Source: Arsukibacterium indicum (lineage in GTDB: Bacteria; Pseudomonadota; Gammaproteobacteria; Enterobacterales; Alteromonadaceae). From it: 64,000 bases of DNA. Below, one piece after another: positions 9,233 through 21,399 of this stretch. Numbering within the stretch: the stretch's first letter is position 1; every line of letters begins with the position of its first letter. Where the stretch lies: assembly GCF_019100565.1 (NCBI RefSeq), contig NZ_JAHRID010000010.1, forward strand, positions 79,026 to 143,025. The letters run 5' to 3'. The notes below the pieces were generated by a model, which saw only the letters and a program-made list of their open reading frames with translations, had not been told where the DNA came from and did not search any database. Made by a program: the position numbers and the translations under genes.

Positions 9233-10861
9233 GTGCGATTAAGCCGTTTTTATCACATTCAGAAAACCTTGCTGCAATACGGTCTTGATGAGCTTATACC
9301 CGCCAGCTGGCAGCCCTGGTATGCCCGGGCTATGCGCAAGAGTGCGTTTTGGCTGCGCAACCGTTATGCTACAGAGCCGGTAGGAAAACGATTAAGACTG
9401 GCGCTACAAAGCCTGGGGCCGGTATGGATCAAGTTTGGCCAGATGTTATCGACCCGGCGCGACCTGCTACCGCCGGAAATAGCGGATGAGCTGGCCAGAC
9501 TGCAGGATAAAGTCGACCCTTTCCCGGGCGATCAGGCCCAGCAGCTTATTGAGCAAGCACTGGAACTGACCGATATCAGTGAGTTGTTCAGCAGTTTCAG
9601 TGTCACCCCGCTGGCCTCTGCCTCTATTGCCCAGGTCCATGCTGCAGTATTGCGCCAGCTTGATGGCAACGATGCCGATGTGGTTATAAAAGTGATCCGG
9701 CCGGACATTCGCAAACAGATTTTGGCTGATCTTGATTTAATGGATGGCCTGGCCGCTATTGCCGCCCGCTACTTACCTGATGGCAAACGGCTTCGGCCAC
9801 GGGAAGTGGTGTCGGAGTACCGCAAAACCATCCTCGATGAACTTGACCTGCAACGCGAAGCCGCCAACGCCATTCAGTTGCGACGAAATTTTGCAGGCTC
9901 TGACTCGCTGTATATTCCCTATGTATACAGTGATTTCAGCCGGCCAAATGTGATGGTGATGGAGCGGATATACGGCATACCGGTTTCTGACATTGCCGCG
10001 CTAAACGCGCAACATACTGATATGGAGTTGCTGGCCAAGCGGGGCGTTGAAGTCTTTTTTACTCAGGTGTTCCGGGACAGTTTTTTTCATGCCGACATGC
10101 ATCCGGGTAATATTTTTGTGTCACGTGAGCATCCGGATAACCCCAAATATATTGGTATCGACTGCGGTATTGTTGGCACGCTGAACAGTGAAGATAAACG
10201 TTACCTGGCGGAAAACTTTGTGGCGTTTTTTAATCGCGACTACCGGAAGGTGGCTCAGTTACATCTGGATTCCGGCTGGGTACCTGTTGATACAAACGTT
10301 GAAGAGTTTGAAAGTGCAATTCGTACTGTTTGCGAGCCCATTTTTCAGAAGCCTTTGGCCGAAATATCCTTTGGCCATGTGCTGCTGAATTTATTCAGCA
10401 CCGCCCGGCGTTTTAATATGCAGGTGCAGCCACAACTGGTACTGCTGCAAAAAACCCTGCTTTACGTTGAAGGGCTTGGCCGCCAGCTCTATCCGCAGCT
10501 TGATTTGTGGAAAACAGCCAAACCGTTCCTGGAAAGCTGGGTAAAACAGCAAGTAGGCTTACCGGCATTATGGCGTCAGGTAAAAGACAATGCACCCTTC
10601 TGGGCTGAAAAGTTGCCACAAATGCCAACCCTGCTGCATCGTTATCTTGAGCAAGGGCCCAAGCAGCAGGCAATGATGCTGCAACAGTTGCAGTTATTGC
10701 AGTTGCAGCAGCACAAAGCCAACCGGCAAATTATTGCGGCGGCACTTGCTGCGGGCACCCTGATAAGTGGTACTATAGCCTTTAGCATTGGCCCGCTATG
10801 GCTGGCCGGTGCACTGCTGGGCGGGGCTATCTTTTTCGGTGCAAAAGCACTATTGTCATAA
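9233..10861 (+). CDS. ubiB: Ubiquinone biosynthesis protein UbiB, ABC1/ADCK-type kinase-like
   Basis: Atypical kinase-like ATPase needed for ubiquinone synthesis, probably helping to extract or present lipid precursors at the membrane. It is 542 residues, near the E. coli 546. The start is GTG at 9233, with AAGGAG upstream. The diagnostic KxGQ motif appears as KFGQ (residue 67 on), then the Ala-rich nucleotide loop [10 protein letters not shown], the catalytic [12 protein letters not shown] and the IDCGIVG (DFG-like) motif. Two membrane helices lie at the C-terminus ([16 protein letters not shown] and [18 protein letters not shown]). It is 3 bases from ubiJ. Confidence 0.96.
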   Translation: MRLSRFYHIQKTLLQYGLDELIPASWQPWYARAMRKSAFWLRNRYATEPVGKRLRLALQSLGPVWIKFGQMLSTRRDLLPPEIADELARLQDKVDPFPGDQAQQLIEQALELTDISELFSSFSVTPLASASIAQVHAAVLRQLDGNDADVVIKVIRPDIRKQILADLDLMDGLAAIAARYLPDGKRLRPREVVSEYRKTILDELDLQREAANAIQLRRNFAGSDSLYIPYVYSDFSRPNVMVMERIYGIPVSDIAALNAQHTDMELLAKRGVEVFFTQVFRDSFFHADMHPGNIFVSREHPDNPKYIGIDCGIVGTLNSEDKRYLAENFVAFFNRDYRKVAQLHLDSGWVPVDTNVEEFESAIRTVCEPIFQKPLAEISFGHVLLNLFSTARRFNMQVQPQLVLLQKTLLYVEGLGRQLYPQLDLWKTAKPFLESWVKQQVGLPALWRQVKDNAPFWAEKLPQMPTLLHRYLEQGPKQQAMMLQQLQLLQLQQHKANRQIIAAALAAGTLISGTIAFSIGPLWLAGALLGGAIFFGAKALLS

Positions 10862-10914
10862 ACTTGTTGCAAACTGGCTCAGCAATTTCAGCATAGAATA
10901 CAGAGGGTGTGATT

Positions 10915-11160
10915 ATGGGGTTTGGTGGCATTAGTATATGGCAGTTACTTATTGTTCTGGCCATTATTGTATTATTGTTTGGCACTAAAAAGTTACGGGG
11001 TATTGGCAGCGATCTTGGCTCTGCAATAAAGGGCTTTCGCAGTTCCATTAAAGATGAACCGGCAGACGAAGATAAGCCGGAACAACTGGCTGAACAAAAG
11101 CGTAGCCAAGCTGATGTAACGGCTGACAACGCCAAGCAAACTGATAAAGAAAAACACTAA
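10915..11160 (+). CDS. tatA: Twin-arginine translocase subunit TatA
   Basis: Pore-forming or membrane-thinning subunit of the Tat export system, which moves folded proteins across the inner membrane. The 81 residues begin [17 protein letters not shown] single N-terminal helix is followed by the [20 protein letters not shown] hinge and amphipathic helix, then a charged tail. The frame also opens with GTG at 10909, but the ATG at 10915 fits both the family N-terminus and the GAGGG ribosome site at 10903-10907. Its TAA abuts the tatB ATG. Confidence 0.96.
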   Translation: MGFGGISIWQLLIVLAIIVLLFGTKKLRGIGSDLGSAIKGFRSSIKDEPADEDKPEQLAEQKRSQADVTADNAKQTDKEKH

Positions 11161-11544
11161 ATGGGTTTCTGGGAGCTGCTGGTTATCGGGGTAATTGCCT
11201 TATTGGTGCTGGGACCTGAGCGATTGCCCGGCGCCATTCGCAGCACCGTAAAAACCGTGCGTAGTATCAAACAATTTGGCAGCCAGATGCAGGCTGAGCT
11301 TAGTGAAAACCTGCGGGTGCATGAGTTACACCAGAAATTAAAAGATGCAGAGAACAAAAACCTGCTTAACCTGACCCCGGACGAACAAGCCGCCCTGGAT
11401 GAACTTCGGGCGGCAGCAAAGTCAGTAAACCCGCCATCTGCGCCAGCCGCTGAACCGGCTGTAAAACAAAGCACGACGCCTGATGCTGGCGCCGATACTA
11501 AGGCTGTTGAAAATAAAGATGAAAACACAACCGGAAGCCGATAG
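11161..11544 (+). CDS. tatB: Sec-independent translocase subunit TatB
   Basis: Partner of TatC in the receptor complex for twin-arginine signal peptides. The 127 residues open with a membrane helix ([24 protein letters not shown]). The conserved Glu, the GPERLP motif that separates TatB from TatA, and an amphipathic helix ([15 protein letters not shown]) are visible. The tail is rich in Ala, Pro and Glu. The last 26 bases overlap the tatC start, so the two proteins are probably coupled and made in a fixed ratio. Confidence 0.95.
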   Translation: MGFWELLVIGVIALLVLGPERLPGAIRSTVKTVRSIKQFGSQMQAELSENLRVHELHQKLKDAENKNLLNLTPDEQAALDELRAAAKSVNPPSAPAAEPAVKQSTTPDAGADTKAVENKDENTTGSR

Positions 11545-12277
11545 TCTGCTGGGCCATCTGCTGGAGCTGCGCAACCGCCTGCTCAAATGCGTTATTGCGG
11601 TGATTGTGGTCTTCGCATGCCTGGCCTACTTTGCTGCAGATATATATCAGTTGCTGGCAGCGCCCCTGATCGCAGTGCTGCCCGAGGGCACCAGTATGAT
11701 AGCGACTGATGTTGCTGCGCCCTTTTTTGCGCCCTTTAAACTCACTTTTATTGTCGCAATTTGCCTGGCCATTCCCTATATCCTGTTACAGGTCTGGCAA
11801 TTTATCGCGCCGGCGCTGTACGGCAAGGAAAAGCGGCTGGTTGCCCCGTTGGTCATTAGCAGTACTTTGCTGTTTTACGGCGGTATTGCCTTTGCGTATT
11901 TTGTAGTATTTCCGTTGGTGTTCGCCTTTTTCACCAGTGTCGCACCAGCAGGAGTAACAGTTGCCACCGATATCAGCAGTTATCTTGATTTTGTATTAAA
12001 ACTGTTTTTTGCATTTGGTTTATCATTTGAAATACCCGTGGCGATTTTGTTGCTGGTCTGGACCGGGACAGTAACACCGGCCACACTCGCCAGCAAACGC
12101 CCTTATATTGTCGTCGGCGCTTTTGTGCTGGGCATGCTACTCACCCCGCCTGATGTACTATCGCAAACCTTGCTGGCCGTGCCCATGTGGTTGTTATTTG
12201 AAGCCGGCTTATGGTTAAGCCGCTTTTATCAGCCAACGCCCGACCCGGAACAGACTGCAGAGGAAAAACAACAATGA
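11519..12277 (+). CDS. tatC: Sec-independent translocase subunit TatC
   Basis: Six-helix inner-membrane receptor for twin-arginine signals. The ATG at 11519 gives [22 protein letters not shown], the usual TatC opening with the conserved HLxELRxRL motif; the TTG upstream (11483) is not needed. Length is 252 residues (E. coli 258). The periplasmic and cytosolic motifs [33 protein letters not shown] and [11 protein letters not shown] are all visible. The start lies inside tatB, and the TGA overlaps the next ATG by 4 bases. Confidence 0.96.
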   Translation: MKTQPEADSLLGHLLELRNRLLKCVIAVIVVFACLAYFAADIYQLLAAPLIAVLPEGTSMIATDVAAPFFAPFKLTFIVAICLAIPYILLQVWQFIAPALYGKEKRLVAPLVISSTLLFYGGIAFAYFVVFPLVFAFFTSVAPAGVTVATDISSYLDFVLKLFFAFGLSFEIPVAILLLVWTGTVTPATLASKRPYIVVGAFVLGMLLTPPDVLSQTLLAVPMWLLFEAGLWLSRFYQPTPDPEQTAEEKQQ

Positions 12278-12822
12278 AAAAACCGCTTTGCCTGGTAACA
12301 CCTTTTATTTTCATCACTGGCATACTGGTTAGTATGCCGGTAAAAGCCAATTCGCTGGAACAGGCTATTAACGAATGCCGGCAACAGCAAAACGCATTAA
12401 AACGCCTGGTGTGTTATGACGAGATTACTCTGTCAGCAAGCACTGCATCAGAGAAACCGTCTGCCGTTAGCAGCACTTCAGTGCAGACCCACGGTCAGGC
12501 GCCGGTTCGCCCTGCCCCTGTCAGCAACAACCCGGCAACAGCTCAGGCTGCACCCACTAGCAGCGACTTTGGCTTAGAACACAAAAAGCCGGCAGATAAA
12601 AACACTGATGAAATGTATATGACGGTCAGTAAAGTCAGCTACAGCCCCCGTAAAGAACTGATCGTCGAGTTTGATAACGGCCAGATCTGGCGCCAGAACG
12701 ACAGTAAGTTTTACGAAATAAACGTTGGCGAACGGCATTTTATTAAACGGGGCATGCTGAATTCATTTACCCTGGGCAACGACGATAATAACCGGACCAT
12801 TAAGGTTCGCCGGGTCGAGTAG
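12274..12822 (+). CDS. Exported protein of unknown function in the tat operon
   Basis: A 182-residue protein that begins inside the tatC stop (ATGA overlap), so it is coupled to the tat genes. A Sec signal peptide is likely ([19 protein letters not shown], cleavage near VKA-NS). The mature N-terminus has a two-Cys motif, [20 protein letters not shown], reminiscent of short exported proteins that begin with an xECxxxxxxxxRLxCYD helix. A low-complexity linker rich in Ser, Pro, Thr and Ala follows, then a compact beta domain ([45 protein letters not shown]). Function is not known; an envelope role is inferred from the signal and the C-pair. Confidence 0.8.
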   Translation: MKKPLCLVTPFIFITGILVSMPVKANSLEQAINECRQQQNALKRLVCYDEITLSASTASEKPSAVSSTSVQTHGQAPVRPAPVSNNPATAQAAPTSSDFGLEHKKPADKNTDEMYMTVSKVSYSPRKELIVEFDNGQIWRQNDSKFYEINVGERHFIKRGMLNSFTLGNDDNNRTIKVRRVE

Positions 12823-12823
12823 T

Positions 12824-13620
12824 ATGCAAAGCGCCACGCCGGACTGGTTTGACTGCGGGGTAAACCTGTTCAGTAATCAGTTTGCCGGAAAAGAGCAGCA
12901 AATCTGGCAGCGGGCGCAGCAGGCCGGCATCAGCAATATGCTGCTTATTGGCTCTGATATTGCGGAAAGCCGGCTTAACCAGCAGTTTTGCAGCAGCCAT
13001 TCCGGATGCGTTACTACTGCAGGTATTCACCCGCATCAGGCTGGTAACGTCGCCGAAAGCTGGCTGGCAGACCTTCGCCAGGTGCTCAGCCTGCCGGGCG
13101 TTGTTGCTGTCGGTGAGTGCGGCCTCGACTTTAACCGTGATTTCTCACCAAGGCCAATGCAGCAGCACGTTTTTGCCAGTCAATTGCAACTGGCAAAACA
13201 ACTGCAAATGCCGGTATATCTGCACGAGCGCGATGCTTTTGCCAGCCAGCTGGCGATGTTAAAAGAGCAGCAGATTAACCACGGGGTTGCCCACTGTTTT
13301 ACCGGCGACATCATTCAGCTTAAAGCTTACCTCGATCTGGGTTTGTATATTGGCATTACCGGCTGGCTGTGTGACGAGCGCCGCGGCCTGAGTTTGCAGC
13401 AGGCTTTGCAGTATCTGCCGCTGGACCGGATCCTGCTGGAAACCGACGCCCCCTATTTACTGCCGCGAACCATTAAACCGCGCCCGAAATATAATGAGCC
13501 GGCTTTGTTACCAGCCATTGCTGCCGAAATTTGTCGGTTAAAGCAGATTGACAGCCAGCAACTGGCTACCGCCTGCACTGGCAATGCGCGCCGCCTGTTT
13601 AAGTTAAACGGAGTAGCAGC

Positions 13621-13624
<4 letters not shown>
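12824..13624 (+). CDS. tatD: TatD family metal-dependent deoxyribonuclease
   Basis: A 266-residue TIM-barrel hydrolase; E. coli TatD is a Mg-dependent 3'-5' exonuclease linked to repair and DNA degradation and is not needed for Tat export. It starts FDCGVNLFSNQF, the TatD-subfamily version. Metal and catalytic motifs are GIHPHQAG, VGECGLDFNRDF, YLHERDA, HCFTGD and LLETDAPYLLP. It lies after the tat operon as in E. coli. The TGA overlaps the next gene's ATG. Confidence 0.92.
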
Positions 13625-15349
<1,725 letters not shown>

Positions 15350-15351
15350 TT

Positions 15352-17778
15352 TTAAGCGTGCTTTCCTGCAGCCGCCGTGGGCTTGGGGATGGCCAGCTCA
15401 ATCAGTAGCGGCAGATGATCGGAGGCGATTTTTGCCTGCTGCGAGCCGGGGATCTCCACTGCGGTTACCTCTACTGCCTCACTAACGTAAATATGGTCTA
15501 TCCGGATCGCAGCAAAGCGACTGGGAAAGGTCCCCCTTGGCCGGTGGCCCTCCAGCAAAGTTTGGGCATCAGTAAATTTTTGACCCAGTCGGCGACAGAC
15601 TTCTGATCCCGGCTGGGCATTTAAATCCCCACAAAAAATAACCGGCCCGTTGCAATCAGGATGGCCCAGCCATTCCTCACCCAGCAAAGCATCAATTTGC
15701 GCCAGCCGCTCGCGCGGCTGCAAGCCCAGGTGGGTGTTGATGATATTTATCTGCTGGCCATGCAGCTCAACGGTTGCCCAGATAGCACCGCGCGGTTCCA
15801 GTTTTGGTTTATCGGCCAAGCCGGGTAACGGGCCTGCTTTAACCAGTTTTAACGGCAAGTGGGTTAGAATGGCGTCACCGTACTTTTCTTCTTCCAGATG
15901 CATGGCCGGATGAAAATGAAACTCCATTTCCAGCGCTCTGGCAATGAGTTGCGCCTGATCCAGGCCCTGAGTGCGGTCGCGCCCCACATCCAGTTCCTGT
16001 AAAACCACTACATCGGGATTAGCAAAGGCAATGACTCTGGCGATCCGCTCGATATCAATTTTGCCATCCAGACCAATACAGCTGTGAACGTTGTAAGTCA
16101 TTACCCGCAGGCTGTCACAGCGCTCCGGGTTTCTGACGGCACGTCCCGCCGGTTTTGCCGATTGCCTGCCCAGCTGTTGCAGCGCAGCCTGATATATGTC
16201 AGATGGCCTGATATAACCATAAGGCGTAGCAGGCAGCGCTACATCTTCTGGTAGCAGCGCAAAGCCATGCGTTTCTGCCGGGGTTGCACCAGCGTGGGCC
16301 CCATTTTCATCAGCGAATGACTGTGCCTTGATGCCTTTGCGCCAACCCATAATCACCAGATCGCCGGCCTCGGGATGCTGACACAACCGCAAAATATCCT
16401 CGCTGACTCCCTCCAGAAACGGGTGATCCGCACCAAAAATTTTGGCTTTATCCTGTGGCAGATAATACACCCCGTCTGCCGTTGTCGCCCGCAGCCGATC
16501 CGGGCCCTCCACCGCCAACACCAGCGGAACTTTATGCGTGCCTGCCAGCTCTGTTGCCAGCAAACGGCTATCGGCTTCGGTTAACGGCGCACTGGCATAA
16601 ATATGACCAACCGGCCCCTGCGCTGCTACCTTGATCTCGTTGCCGGCTACCGACTTGTCGTCGCCATTATTTACTGAAAACAGTCGTTGAACTTTATTTC
16701 CGCCTAATAAGCGTGCCCGCTGAGTTTGCACACTGCCTGTTACTTTACGCTGCAGCCGGGCCGGCAGTGAAGTCAGCTTTTCAAAACTGGCATCTACCGC
16801 CTGCTGCAGCGGATACCCCTGCAGCACGTGATACGGCGTGACTTTGGCCTGACCATGATCAGAATAAAGCCATACCTGATAACTGCGCCATTGCGATCGG
16901 TGTGCAGCACGCCAGAGCCGGGCGATGCTGTCATCAATACCCTTTAAGGTCCAGTGGGCAAACAGCGAAGAGGGTCCACGGCGGTGGGATTGTTCGTCAT
17001 ATCCAAGAAAATTAATATGTACTACCGGCAGACCGCGGGCAATATCCATCTTGCCACCGATGACACAAAGCTCCCGCAACACAATTGATACCGCAACCCG
17101 CGCCGGGATAAATTTCAGTTCGCTTAGAAAATCCTGGCCTTTAATAATGCCACGAAAAAAATCGACTATTGCCAGCCCCAGCTCCAGAAAAAACAGCGCC
17201 ACAACCCGTATCGCGCTGTACAGATTACTCAGAAACAGCCCCAGCAATACCAATGGGTTGGCGGCACGCAATGCTGCACCCCAGCCCATGGTTGCCGCAC
17301 AAAAATGGGATTCAGCCGCACCGCCGGTGTAAATATTGGAATAAGCGCTGCCATCACGCAGCAGCGCCGCGTCACTTTGCTGCCGTAAATCCTGCTCAAC
17401 TTTTGCGGCAGTATCTGGTTGGAGCATCCGGACAATTTCACCGGTTTTCCGGTCACGGAACGAGAAGGCCGGCACTGCTGTTTTCACGCCATAAAACAGT
17501 TCTGCCTGCACAGCGGGTGTGGTTGCGGGCAAACCGCTGTAGTGGGCCTGCAGCTTATATTGCTCGCGCTCAAGCAAACGTTGTAAAAAGGGCATCTTGC
17601 CGCGCTTTAATGCCTGCTGTAACTGTGGCTGTGCCAAGCCATCAATCTGGATCATAATCAGGCCCGGGCGGACTCCCGAACCTTCTTGCACGGGTAATCG
17701 CAGCAGTTTTGTAAACCAGTGACTGCGGCTAAGGCTGCGCCTCAGCCAACGAAACCATACTTCGACCCGACTGATCAT
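15352..17778 (-). CDS. Fusion: alkaline phosphatase superfamily phosphodiesterase + EEP (endonuclease/exonuclease/phosphatase) domain
   Basis: An 808-residue two-enzyme protein. Residues about 35-515 look like a type I phosphodiesterase/nucleotide pyrophosphatase-like alkaline phosphatase fold: MIQIDGLAQPQLQQALKRG at the metal site, GLPATTPAVQAELFYG with the Thr nucleophile region, VHINFLGYDEQSHRRGP, VWLYSDHGQ and GADHPFLEG. Two hydrophobic stretches near residues 175-215 may anchor it. Residues about 555-800 are an EEP domain: MTYNVHSCIG, VVLQELDVGR, TPHL/NTHLGLQ, FCGDLNAQPGS and SDHLPL, with the Glu, Asp-Asn and Asp-His catalytic residues present. EEP members cleave phosphodiesters in nucleic acids, inositides or sphingomyelin. 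Last gene of the minus-strand glycosyltransferase operon; GGAG lies 5 bases before the ATG. Substrate unknown; a lipid phosphodiester is inferred from context. Confidence 0.85.
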   Translation of the reverse strand: MISRVEVWFRWLRRSLSRSHWFTKLLRLPVQEGSGVRPGLIMIQIDGLAQPQLQQALKRGKMPFLQRLLEREQYKLQAHYSGLPATTPAVQAELFYGVKTAVPAFSFRDRKTGEIVRMLQPDTAAKVEQDLRQQSDAALLRDGSAYSNIYTGGAAESHFCAATMGWGAALRAANPLVLLGLFLSNLYSAIRVVALFFLELGLAIVDFFRGIIKGQDFLSELKFIPARVAVSIVLRELCVIGGKMDIARGLPVVHINFLGYDEQSHRRGPSSLFAHWTLKGIDDSIARLWRAAHRSQWRSYQVWLYSDHGQAKVTPYHVLQGYPLQQAVDASFEKLTSLPARLQRKVTGSVQTQRARLLGGNKVQRLFSVNNGDDKSVAGNEIKVAAQGPVGHIYASAPLTEADSRLLATELAGTHKVPLVLAVEGPDRLRATTADGVYYLPQDKAKIFGADHPFLEGVSEDILRLCQHPEAGDLVIMGWRKGIKAQSFADENGAHAGATPAETHGFALLPEDVALPATPYGYIRPSDIYQAALQQLGRQSAKPAGRAVRNPERCDSLRVMTYNVHSCIGLDGKIDIERIARVIAFANPDVVVLQELDVGRDRTQGLDQAQLIARALEMEFHFHPAMHLEEEKYGDAILTHLPLKLVKAGPLPGLADKPKLEPRGAIWATVELHGQQINIINTHLGLQPRERLAQIDALLGEEWLGHPDCNGPVIFCGDLNAQPGSEVCRRLGQKFTDAQTLLEGHRPRGTFPSRFAAIRIDHIYVSEAVEVTAVEIPGSQQAKIASDHLPLLIELAIPKPTAAAGKHA

Positions 17779-17848
17779 AAGGCTCTCCGGACAGTACTAA
17801 CAAATTAAGGACACTGAAAAATAAACAAACAGATTCTTTAGACCGGGT

Positions 17849-19144
17849 TTACCTCTTGCTGGTGGCTAATTTACCATCTGCAAATAAACCACTACTAACC
17901 GCGGTAGTACCAGCAACAGCGACACTGCTTAAAATATCCCACTCGGCTTTTATCCAGGCCAGCACATCTTCCCAGTCTCTTTCCGTTTTTGTATTAGCAG
18001 GCACTGTATCCAGCACCGAACGAAAACACAGCAACGCTTTTGCAGCAGTACATGACATTGCAAGATTTCCTGCGGTGTGTAATGCCGCCTTACTCAGAGC
18101 TGCCACCTTTGTAGGGTTATCTATCAATTGCTGTAACGCCTCAGCCAGTGCCTGTGCTGTTTTTTCGTTTAGTAACACACCATTTTTGTCATTTACTACA
18201 ACCTCTCTTACGCCGGTCGCGTCAAAAGCAACAACGGGCAGCCCTGCCGCCATCGCCTCTGTTACCACCATACCCTGAGTTTCACTGGTCGAAGCAAAAG
18301 CGAATATATCCATGGCGTGCAAGGCATCGGCAAGAGGTTGCTGCTGCAATACACCTGCCATATGCAACCGGTCGGTGAGTCCGGCTTTTGCAAAGATATT
18401 GCGGATTGCCTGTTCAGAAGGCCCGGCCCCCACTACCAGAAAGTGCGCCTTTGAACGTGTAGAGATGGCTTCTGCCACTGCCTGACTCAGTATTTCAAGG
18501 TTTTTTTCAGGCGCTAAACGGCCAAGATGACCTATAACCACCGCATCAGACGGTATATTAAGCTGCCGGCGCACCAGCTCGCCATCACCATTGGCAAACC
18601 TTTCCAGGTAGACGCCGGTAGGTATAACTGCTATCGGGCTGCTGACCCCCCGCTCAGTTAACAAATCGGCAATGCTCTGGCTTGGCGCGATAACCTGATC
18701 ACACAAGTTGGCATAGCGGGTAGCCAGTGCAATGGCAAATTGCTGCATGGTTTGTGAATCGCCGGGCACATAATGGGTATATTGCTCATACAGGGTATGG
18801 TGGGTAAATACCAAAGGTATCTTACGGTAACGGGCAGTTCGAAGGGCACTCATTCCCAAAAGGAATGGGTGCTGGGAGTGAATAATATCCGGCTTAAAAT
18901 CATCAAGGATCTCACTTAACCTGGCGTGAAATGGTAAAGCGACCGAGAAGTCGGTGGCATTAAAGTTCTGAATGGCGGCAATTCGTACTACATCAGTCTC
19001 ATCTTCAGGCGTGCCGGCGAATTCTGGTGCCACCACCAACACCTGGTGTCCCAACTTGCGGTATTCGGTAACAAATGCCTCCACCGAACGCGCCACGCCT
19101 CCCACATGCGGGGTATAAGTATTGGTAAAGATGACAATATTCAT
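17849..19144 (-). CDS. GT4 family glycosyltransferase, diacylglycerol glucosyltransferase-like
   Basis: A 431-residue GT-B enzyme. The N-terminal half opens IFTNTYTPHVGGVARSVEAF and has DIIHSQHPFLLG and FTHHTLYEQYTHY, the pattern of 1,2-diacylglycerol 3-glucosyltransferases and PimB/SqdX-like GT4 enzymes. The C-terminal half has IGHLGRLAPEKNLE and the nucleotide-sugar motif STSETQGMVVTEAMAAGLPVVA (E-x7-E). The last 60 residues are an extra tail of low similarity. There is no signal peptide; it probably works on the inner face of the membrane. Its ATG overlaps the stop of the glycosidase-like gene by 4 bases. Acceptor not known; a lipid acceptor is inferred from the family and from the VTT gene nearby. 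Confidence 0.82.
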   Translation of the reverse strand: MNIVIFTNTYTPHVGGVARSVEAFVTEYRKLGHQVLVVAPEFAGTPEDETDVVRIAAIQNFNATDFSVALPFHARLSEILDDFKPDIIHSQHPFLLGMSALRTARYRKIPLVFTHHTLYEQYTHYVPGDSQTMQQFAIALATRYANLCDQVIAPSQSIADLLTERGVSSPIAVIPTGVYLERFANGDGELVRRQLNIPSDAVVIGHLGRLAPEKNLEILSQAVAEAISTRSKAHFLVVGAGPSEQAIRNIFAKAGLTDRLHMAGVLQQQPLADALHAMDIFAFASTSETQGMVVTEAMAAGLPVVAFDATGVREVVVNDKNGVLLNEKTAQALAEALQQLIDNPTKVAALSKAALHTAGNLAMSCTAAKALLCFRSVLDTVPANTKTERDWEDVLAWIKAEWDILSSVAVAGTTAVSSGLFADGKLATSKR

Positions 19145-21399
19145 TTGCTGCTGCTCCGTTTTTTTAAATGAACATTTCCTGTTTTTGCAGCTGTCACTGA
19201 CAGGGCCTGATAACCTGGTAAACAGATCTCCAGCTCCGGTCCTTCTGCGTTATGCCAGTCTGCCTGCCACTCCAGCACAACACCCTCATCCTGCTGCTGG
19301 CGGATTGTCAGACTAATACTGCCAAAACGGGTAGGCGCTGGTCCAAAACAGATAGCACTTTCACTGTGCAGCCAGCGCTCTGGTACGCCAGCGGCCAACA
19401 CCAGATGCTCGTTCTCTTCGCGCACAAAACAATTCCGGACCATCAACAGCCATTCGGCAGCGGCCCAGATATGATGGCCATCACCCATACAGCCGCCGCC
19501 CGTGCCCGGATGAATCGCTTCCGGCCATTGGCCGGTGGGCGATGCTAACCCTGCAACTGCGTCCATTAACACCAGATAACGGGGGTCGTTATTCCTTAAC
19601 AGAATCTGGGCGACATGCAGGGTTAAGTAAGCATTCAACCCCGAGTGAATCATATCCTGATAGAACGCATCCTGAACAAAACAGCGTTTTAGCAAAAATT
19701 CGACGGTATCCAGCAGCCGGGGGTCATCCGGGCGACATAACTGTACCGGGTAACCGATAGCCAGCGAGCCAATGGCCCCGGCATCCAGCCGCCGGTAAGG
19801 TGACGCAGGCATACCGGGCCGCTTCAGCCGCTTGGCACAGTGCTGCAGGCTGTTATCTATTGCCGCACTGAAATCCGCCGCAGCCTCGGTAAACTCTTGT
19901 TGCAGCTTGGGGTCAACGTCTTTAAACAGCGTGGCGGCAGCCTTTAATCCTGCCACGCCCCAGAAGTCATCCCAGTAGTAATAATCGTTGGGGCCCAGAT
20001 GCTCGGCGCTGAAACCAGCGGGCAATAAACCGGCGTGCGGGGCGTCGAGCTTATCTGACAACCGTTTGTTAATAATCCAGCGCGCGCCCTTTTTCAGCGG
20101 GCTATGCCAGTCAGATGAAAGCTCGCGGCCGGTCAGTTCAGCATAGCGTTGCAGGATCCAAAGCACTTCGCCATTTGCATCCCACTCACCCTCCTGTGAA
20201 CGAAAATAACCCAGCAGGGTTTGCCTGGCAGGGAACTGCTGCAGGGCACGGGCTGCACGCTCAGTCAGACCAGCACAGAGTAATGCATGAATAATAAAGG
20301 CCGCATCTCTGAACCAGAAGCGTTTGTAAGTGTAGGGGCCGGGATAGACATCTTCCGGTGAATGCAGGATCAATGAGTTTATCGCTGCATCATACAAAAA
20401 CTGATAATGCGGATCCGGACATTGCAACTTGCAGCATTTTTGCTGCTCTGCCGGCCAGGCACCTGATTGCAATTGTGGTTGGGCAGCAGAGCTTAGCGGC
20501 ACGGTTATTTCTATTTCATACCAGTCATTCTGTGGCATTTTAAATAATGCAGCAGCCGTCACCATGCCAACATCACACAAACCTTCTGTCTGCTGCTGCG
20601 CATCAGCAAGGTGAATATACACATCACCCTGTTTATACGACGACACATGGTACCTGTCTGCAGGGCGGCTGAATTTGATCTGTTTAACATTGTCAACCAG
20701 CCATTGGTTATGTTGCTCATTAAGCGCCACTTTATGAATAAAGCTGACCCCTTCCGGGTTCTGCGGGCGTAAGGCCAGTACCAGATAGCCTGCTTTATCA
20801 GTTTTTGCCCTCAGCTGCATTTTTACCACTGGTATACCCTCTTCCAGCGTTACCCAGGCTTTATTCTGTAACGTCATACCCTGCTGATGGGTGGTGGTGG
20901 TAATACTGACATCACCGGCGACAATCATATCCTGCTGGCTGTTATCTGAACGCGACGGCAGCAGACACTCTCCCTGCTCAGGCATAATCCAGCCATCCAG
21001 TGACCAGCTGTCTAAAAAGGGGGTCAGCAGCCCGCGCGGGTCAACAATTGGCAGTTCAGGGCAATCCGGGTAACCGATAGCGGTCCAGTTGCGATGGGTA
21101 AGATTAATATGAGTAATCGAGAATGCCCGTGGTATAAAGGATTGATCATTCGGGTCAAACTGGCGTTCAATCCAGTATGGCCAGACCCAGTCCAGGTTAT
21201 GCTGAATAACCCGGCTGTTAATCAGGCCACGGGCATGAAAAACCACGCCTGCCCGCAGCAGTTCGATCGGCTCCCCCACTTCAGAGGGCTGGGCAAAATT
21301 ATGCAGCTTTGCCAGTAAAGCGATGGGGTCAATGAAACCATGCTTGTGGGCGACGTAGCGAACTACGTACCGCCAGGGCAACCATTTGAACCAGGTCAT
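19141..21399 (-). CDS. Six-hairpin glycosidase-like protein (glycogen-debranching/GH15-GH63 style)
   Basis: A 752-residue protein. Residues about 1-330 are a beta-rich domain; residues about 340-660 look like an (alpha/alpha)6 barrel, with YPGPYTYKRFWFRDAAF, GEWDANGEVLWILQRYAE, YYYWDDFWGVAGL and HPGTGGGCMGDGHHIWAAAEWL; a small beta domain ends it. Acidic residues in RDA, EWDANGE and WPEAIHP are candidate catalytic residues. There is no signal peptide, so it should be cytosolic. The exact GH family is not clear; it could be a hydrolase or phosphorylase of a glucan or glycolipid headgroup. It overlaps the genes on both sides by 4 bases, so it is a tightly coupled operon member. Confidence 0.75.
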   Translation of the reverse strand: MTWFKWLPWRYVVRYVAHKHGFIDPIALLAKLHNFAQPSEVGEPIELLRAGVVFHARGLINSRVIQHNLDWVWPYWIERQFDPNDQSFIPRAFSITHINLTHRNWTAIGYPDCPELPIVDPRGLLTPFLDSWSLDGWIMPEQGECLLPSRSDNSQQDMIVAGDVSITTTTHQQGMTLQNKAWVTLEEGIPVVKMQLRAKTDKAGYLVLALRPQNPEGVSFIHKVALNEQHNQWLVDNVKQIKFSRPADRYHVSSYKQGDVYIHLADAQQQTEGLCDVGMVTAAALFKMPQNDWYEIEITVPLSSAAQPQLQSGAWPAEQQKCCKLQCPDPHYQFLYDAAINSLILHSPEDVYPGPYTYKRFWFRDAAFIIHALLCAGLTERAARALQQFPARQTLLGYFRSQEGEWDANGEVLWILQRYAELTGRELSSDWHSPLKKGARWIINKRLSDKLDAPHAGLLPAGFSAEHLGPNDYYYWDDFWGVAGLKAAATLFKDVDPKLQQEFTEAAADFSAAIDNSLQHCAKRLKRPGMPASPYRRLDAGAIGSLAIGYPVQLCRPDDPRLLDTVEFLLKRCFVQDAFYQDMIHSGLNAYLTLHVAQILLRNNDPRYLVLMDAVAGLASPTGQWPEAIHPGTGGGCMGDGHHIWAAAEWLLMVRNCFVREENEHLVLAAGVPERWLHSESAICFGPAPTRFGSISLTIRQQQDEGVVLEWQADWHNAEGPELEICLPGYQALSVTAAKTGNVHLKKRSSSK

